The translations under genes were made by a program, and so were the position numbers. The notes beneath the pieces were generated by a model that saw only the letters and a list, made by a program, of their open reading frames with translations, did no database searches and had not been told where the DNA came from. From positions 1 through 42,321 of the forward strand of contig JAEURH010000020.1 of assembly GCA_016789365.1 (NCBI GenBank): a DNA stretch of 42,321 nt, given 5' to 3'. Below are positions 39,231-42,321 of this stretch, in pieces. This stretch comes from Anaerolineales bacterium. Lineage in GTDB: Bacteria; Chloroflexota; Anaerolineae; Anaerolineales; Villigracilaceae. Numbering within the stretch: position 1 is the first letter of the stretch; each line of letters begins with the position of its first letter.

Positions 39231-39644
39231 TTACATTCCGTCGTCAATATCTTTGGCAGAATAACCTGGTCCACCTTGGAAGAAATCATAATTCGGTTTA
39301 ATGTCGGGAGTTAAATCAATCACTTCGCCTGCTTCAAGTGTGCGTGTGGTTTCTAAAACTATTTTTCCACCGTGATGATTCGTGCCTTCCCAATGACCCG
39401 TAAGCCCAACATTGCTAATAATTTCACCACCTTTGGCAGTATAAGCAGATGGAACTTCATCTTCTGGGTAAATTGCATTGAATGGACATTCTGGCACACA
39501 TGCACCACAATCAATACAAGTGTCAGGGTCAATATAAATCCAGGGCCATTCATTGACGGGCTGACCGGGAATCATACATTCGACAGGGCAAACATCAATA
39601 CAACCGCGGTCACGAATACACAAACTGGTAATAATATGAGTCAT
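39231..39644 (-). CDS. Ferredoxin with two iron-sulphur sites
   Basis: A 137-residue electron carrier. The N-terminal half holds CIRDRGCIDVCPVECM, with an irregular first cluster spacing as in seven- or eight-iron ferredoxins, and the standard CIDCGACVPECPFNAIY. The C-terminal 75 residues (from YTAKGGEII, ending QGGPGYSAKDIDDGM) extend beyond the small ferredoxins. GGAG lies before the ATG; a perfect TATAAT on the minus strand (39685-39680) overlaps the end of the superoxide dismutase gene, so it likely has its own promoter. Its redox partner is not known. Confidence 0.93.
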   Translation of the reverse strand: MTHIITSLCIRDRGCIDVCPVECMIPGQPVNEWPWIYIDPDTCIDCGACVPECPFNAIYPEDEVPSAYTAKGGEIISNVGLTGHWEGTNHHGGKIVLETTRTLEAGEVIDLTPDIKPNYDFFQGGPGYSAKDIDDGM

Positions 39645-39685
39645 ACAAAACTCCTAAAATGTTTTATAAATTTTTCGGTATTATA

Positions 39686-40291
39686 CTATTTACCAGCAAA
39701 TTTTGCGGCGACAGCATCCCAATTAATCACATTCCAAAATGCAGTGATGTAATCAGGTCGGCGGTTTTGATAATTCAAATAATAAGCATGTTCCCAAACA
39801 TCAATGCCGAGAATTGGCGTGAGACCATCTGAAATAGGAGTATCTTGATTGGCAGTTGAAACAACAGCCAAGCCACTACCCTTTTTCACCAACCAAGCCC
39901 AACCAGAGCCGAAGCGGGTTGTGGCGGCAGTTGTAAACTCCGCTTTGAAATTATCAAACGAAGTAAACGAAGCATCAATCGCTTTTGCTAAATCGCCTTT
40001 GGGTGCGCCACCTGCATTGGGTCCCATTACTTCCCAAAATAAATTATGGTTTGCAGTTCCGCCACCATGATTACGAATCACATTGCGTACACCTTCAGGC
40101 ACTGCATTCAAATCACTGAGCATTTGTTCAAGAGATTTTCCAGCGAGTTCAGGTGTTTTATCAACCGCGCCATTCAAATTTGTTACATAAGTTTGATGAT
40201 GTTTGGTGTGATGAATTTCCATCGTGCGAGCATCAATATGAGGTTCAAGCGCATCATACGCATAAGCCAGTTTTGGTAATTCAAAAGCCAT
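39686..40291 (-). CDS. Superoxide dismutase, Fe/Mn family
   Basis: A 201-residue enzyme that turns superoxide to hydrogen peroxide and oxygen. Metal ligands are visible in order: His of [13 protein letters not shown] (two His near 27-32 contribute), His of [13 protein letters not shown], Asp of [14 protein letters not shown], and His of the same segment. The TANQDTPI segment is more like manganese than iron enzymes, but metal use cannot be assigned from sequence alone. The start is at 40291 ([10 protein letters not shown]), with AAGGAGAAA upstream. A sigma70 promoter sits just before. The window's other oxygen-related features are the aerotolerance-type cluster and this gene. Confidence 0.96.
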   Translation of the reverse strand: MAFELPKLAYAYDALEPHIDARTMEIHHTKHHQTYVTNLNGAVDKTPELAGKSLEQMLSDLNAVPEGVRNVIRNHGGGTANHNLFWEVMGPNAGGAPKGDLAKAIDASFTSFDNFKAEFTTAATTRFGSGWAWLVKKGSGLAVVSTANQDTPISDGLTPILGIDVWEHAYYLNYQNRRPDYITAFWNVINWDAVAAKFAGK

Positions 40292-40330
40292 GAGATTTCT
40301 CCTTTGGGGTATTGATTTAGATATAATTTG

Positions 40331-40359
40331 ATTGTACCTTGTTATAAACAACTTGACAA
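40331..40359 (-). promoter_or_regulatory. Sigma70-type promoter for the superoxide dismutase gene
   Basis: On the minus strand TTGTCA (40359-40354), a 17-bp spacer, and TACAAT (40336-40331) point to the dismutase gene, with a leader of about 35 nt that contains AAGGAG. Spacing is ideal and each box differs from consensus by one base. Confidence 0.75.
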
Positions 40360-40429
40360 ATTCACCCGCCTCACCCTTACGGGTAAACTTGATTCTGCTC
40401 TTCGGAATTTTATTTTAACTTCGGCATCA

Positions 40430-40530
40430 CGCGGGGATTAATCCCACGCGCTAGCATACAAAGCCGACTAAAGTCGGCTAGTCCGCTTCAGCGGGCTTTG
40501 TAATAGTAGCATGGACGTTTACGTCCGTGC
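40430..40530. repeat. Cluster of three palindromes before the AcnX genes
   Basis: The 336-bp gap 40292-40627 holds the dismutase promoter and this cluster. Units are CGCGGGGATT-AATCCCACGCG (40430-40450), a cruciform-like CAAAGCC...GGCTTTG (40459-40500) that encloses AGCCGACTAAAGTCGGCT, and GCATGGACGT-TTACGTCCGTGC (40509-40530). The open frame starting at 40511 lies in the last unit and is not taken as coding. Nothing else is recognised from 40531 to 40627. Confidence 0.8.
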
Positions 40531-40627
40531 GGGCAAAATTTTCGGCGTCTTAGTTTATGGAAAAGCGCAATATCTTATAAGCAATAACAAAGTAAACTTC
40601 GCAGTACAATTCAATCAAACAAAAACT

Positions 40628-41890
40628 ATGTCTCTCTCATTAACTCAAAAAGATAAATCTATGCTTCACGGAGAATTTGGCGAAGCGACACAAATGGCGA
40701 TGAAGATTCTCGTGCGCATGGCAGAAGTTTCAAACGCCAAAGAATTATTGGATATTGTCGGTGCACATATTGATAGCACTGTTTATATCGGTGATGCAGG
40801 TTTGGAGTTTGCAGAGAAATTAGCAAGTTTAGGTGCAAAAGTTTCTGTACCAACCACATTGAATGTGAGCGGATTAGATGAACATCATTGGAAAGAATGG
40901 GCTGTGACTCCTGAATGGGCAAAGCAAGCACATCGTCAGATGATTGCTTATCAAAGTATGGGAACAATCCCAACGTGGACGTGTGCGCCGTATCAAACAG
41001 AGTTCAAACCAAAATTTGGTGACCAAATTGCATGGGGCGAATCTAATGCGATTGCATTTGCAAATTCAGTGATTGGCGCAAGAACAGAAAGATACCCCGA
41101 TTTGTTTGATGTATGTTGCGCCATCACAGGTCGTGCACCTGCTATCGGATTACATCTGACAGAAAATCGGGCAGGAAAAATTTTGTTGCGATTAAAAAAT
41201 ATTCCACTCGAATTACAACAAAGCGATGATTTTTATCCTGTGCTTGGTCATTTAATGGGTAAAGTTTCGTTAGACAAAATTCCTGTTATTCAAGGGTTTG
41301 ATTATCTTCCAAATGAAGACCAACTCAAAGCATTAGGCGCGGCGGGAGCATCTTCTGGTGGAATAGCCATGTTTCATATTATCGGAGTCACACCCGAAGC
41401 AAAGACATTTGAAGAAGCATTTCAAAATAAACAACCAGAAGAAATTATTGAAGTGACAATGGATTTGTTACGAGAATCTCGAAAAGCACTCACCCACACT
41501 GATAATGAAAATTTAGATTTAGTTGTATTGGGAAGCCCACATTTTTCAATTGCTGAATTCAAACAACTCGCGCCATTGATACAAGGGAAACGAAAACATG
41601 AGAAGGTAAAGTTTTTAGTCACTTCTTCGCGTGCCATGACTCAACTTGCACAGCAAGCAGGGATTTTAGATACTCTGCAAAATTTCGGCGCGCAATTAAC
41701 TGTAGATACTTGCATTCTCACCACACCGATGTTGCCTAAAGAAGTTAAATATCTAATGACCAACTCTGCTAAATTTGCATATTACTCGCCAGGTTTATTA
41801 GGAAAACAAATTACGTTTGGAAGTTTGAAAGATTGCATCGAATCTGCGATTAAGGGTAAAGTGATTCGAGATGAATTACTTTGGAGGTAA
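40628..41890 (+). CDS. Aconitase X, catalytic (large) subunit
   Basis: A 420-residue protein of the AcnX (DUF521) group, relatives of aconitase: LTQKDKSMLHGEFGEATQMA, PTTLNVSGLDEHHWKEW, TCAPYQTEFKPKFGDQIAWG, ESNAIAFANSVIGARTERY and CCAITGRAPAIGLHLTENR. AcnX enzymes are dehydratases: bacterial ones act on cis-3-hydroxy-L-proline, archaeal ones on phosphomevalonate in a modified mevalonate pathway. The substrate here cannot be settled by eye. The start is ATG 40628, since the frame before it is repeat DNA. The small subunit gene follows after a 95-bp repeat-filled gap. Confidence 0.93.
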   Translation: MSLSLTQKDKSMLHGEFGEATQMAMKILVRMAEVSNAKELLDIVGAHIDSTVYIGDAGLEFAEKLASLGAKVSVPTTLNVSGLDEHHWKEWAVTPEWAKQAHRQMIAYQSMGTIPTWTCAPYQTEFKPKFGDQIAWGESNAIAFANSVIGARTERYPDLFDVCCAITGRAPAIGLHLTENRAGKILLRLKNIPLELQQSDDFYPVLGHLMGKVSLDKIPVIQGFDYLPNEDQLKALGAAGASSGGIAMFHIIGVTPEAKTFEEAFQNKQPEEIIEVTMDLLRESRKALTHTDNENLDLVVLGSPHFSIAEFKQLAPLIQGKRKHEKVKFLVTSSRAMTQLAQQAGILDTLQNFGAQLTVDTCILTTPMLPKEVKYLMTNSAKFAYYSPGLLGKQITFGSLKDCIESAIKGKVIRDELLWR

Positions 41891-41891
41891 T

Positions 41892-41977
41892 GTCACCCTG
41901 AGTGAAACGAAGGGTTTCTGAGATAATCGTAGAGATTCTTCGCCACAAAGAGCAAGAACGTGGCTCAGAATGACATA
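41892..41977. repeat. TCACCCTGAG...GAATGACA composite repeat
   Basis: TGTCACCCTGAGTGAAACGAAGG joins a TTCTGAGATAATCGT link and then AGAGATTCTTCGCCACAAAG to CTCAGAATGACAT. It is the third copy of the element at 8053-8098, here with an extra arm. It separates the two AcnX subunit genes. Confidence 0.85.
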
Positions 41978-41985
41978 ATAATTAA

Positions 41986-42321
41986 ATGAAAAGAATAATT
42001 CAAGGAAAACCATTTATACAAGGCACAGCCAGCGGAGTTGCACTTGCAACTAGTGAGCCTCTTTCCTTTTGGGGCGGCTATGATTGGAAAACGGGTGAAA
42101 TTATTGATCGCAGACATCCGCTTTCTGGCATGATTGCAAAAGATAAAATTTTAGTCATTCCGTTTACACGTGGTTCATCTACGACAACGGCTGTTTTATT
42201 AGAGGCCATTCGCGCAAAGACTGCGCCAAAAGCCATTATCACCACTGGTACTGATTTTTTCTTTGCATTAGCATCTGTGGTTGCAGATGAATTATATAAA
42301 ATGCCGATTCCGTTAGTTGCA
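41986..42321 (+). CDS. Aconitase X, swivel (small) subunit, partial
   Basis: The first 112 residues of a protein that continues past the window edge. IIQGKPFIQGTASGVALATSEPLSFWGG is split here as IIQGKPFIQGTASGV and ALATSEPLSFWGG; with RRHPLSGMIAKDKILVIPF and RGSSTTTAVLLEAI it matches the swivel domain subunit of AcnX dehydratases. The RGSSTTT segment carries the serine expected in the active site. The usual length is about 130-140 residues, so only the end is missing. It completes the two-subunit enzyme with the gene upstream. No ribosome site is obvious before the ATG. Confidence 0.9.
   Translation, partial: MKRIIQGKPFIQGTASGVALATSEPLSFWGGYDWKTGEIIDRRHPLSGMIAKDKILVIPFTRGSSTTTAVLLEAIRAKTAPKAIITTGTDFFFALASVVADELYKMPIPLVA

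Noticed and set aside
40511-40627. N-terminal 39-residue extension of the AcnX large subunit
   Set aside because: It starts within a palindrome (GGACGTTTACGTCC) and has no counterpart in the family; the ATG at 40628 gives the expected N terminus.
1-42321. tRNA, rRNA and known riboswitches
   Set aside because: I looked for T-loop type segments and long conserved leaders and saw none. A covariance search could still find something short that I missed.

Overview
The window looks like a chromosomal segment of a Chloroflexota bacterium, most likely class Anaerolineae. This is an inference from AT-leaning genes with ATG starts and only patchy Shine-Dalgarno signals, from the gene families present (FemX-like proteins, a RodA-PBP fusion, a MoxR-DUF58-VWA cluster, SelA), and from the very heavy load of short palindromic intergenic repeats. 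No rRNA, tRNA, CRISPR array or intact transposase was seen.

Layout. 1-8.7 kb (+): end of a sensor kinase, uvrC, a CheY-like regulator, a tiny membrane protein, prfA, a 709-aa fusion of a GT-C glycosyltransferase with a MalF-type permease, a MalG-type permease, prmC and tsaC. Thus the usual prfA-prmC-tsaC translation cluster is split by two transport-type genes. 8.9-14.6 kb (-): tsaD, an AAA ATPase, an M24 peptidase, a zinc-ribbon membrane protein, selA and a small membrane protein. 14.8-15.5 kb (+): one unidentified membrane protein. 15.7-24.1 kb (-): a classical moxR-DUF58-VWA-VWA cluster with a membrane-anchored trypsin-like protease upstream. This cluster is interrupted between DUF58 and the first VWA gene by a 3.36-kb island. 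24.1-27.0 kb (+): nitroreductase, DUF1330, beta-lactamase-like hydrolase, MOSC protein, small membrane protein. 27.0-36.4 kb (-): PLP deaminase/desulfhydrase, a GxxExxY gene between inverted repeats, two FemX-like genes, an envelope polysaccharide block (4,6-dehydratase, epimerase, phosphoglycosyltransferase, GT2) and RidA. 36.7-39.1 kb (+): a RodA/FtsW protein fused to a penicillin-binding-like domain that has lost its catalytic motifs. 39.2-40.3 kb (-): ferredoxin and superoxide dismutase. 40.6 kb to the end (+): the two subunits of an aconitase-X enzyme, the second cut by the window edge.

Most interesting region. The 17.8-21.2 kb island carries a LuxR-type response regulator, a secreted DUF2690-like protein and two tandem, membrane-anchored paralogues that share four cysteines. 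It is bounded by imperfect 80-bp direct repeats, and outside these by an exact 26-bp duplication of the first codons of the VWA gene. It therefore appears to have inserted precisely at that gene's start. All its genes point the same way as the host operon. The regulator's promoter has a run of ten G between good -35 and -10 boxes, the architecture of a phase-variable promoter. A length change in this run could switch the regulator and perhaps the downstream genes, including the VWA genes cut off from their ancestral promoter.

A second theme is that short palindromic repeats of several families sit directly against gene ends and often supply the stop codon and last residues. Examples are selA, moxR, both genes ending in VMRN-x, the 4,6-dehydratase, the M24 peptidase, and an in-frame insert in prmC.
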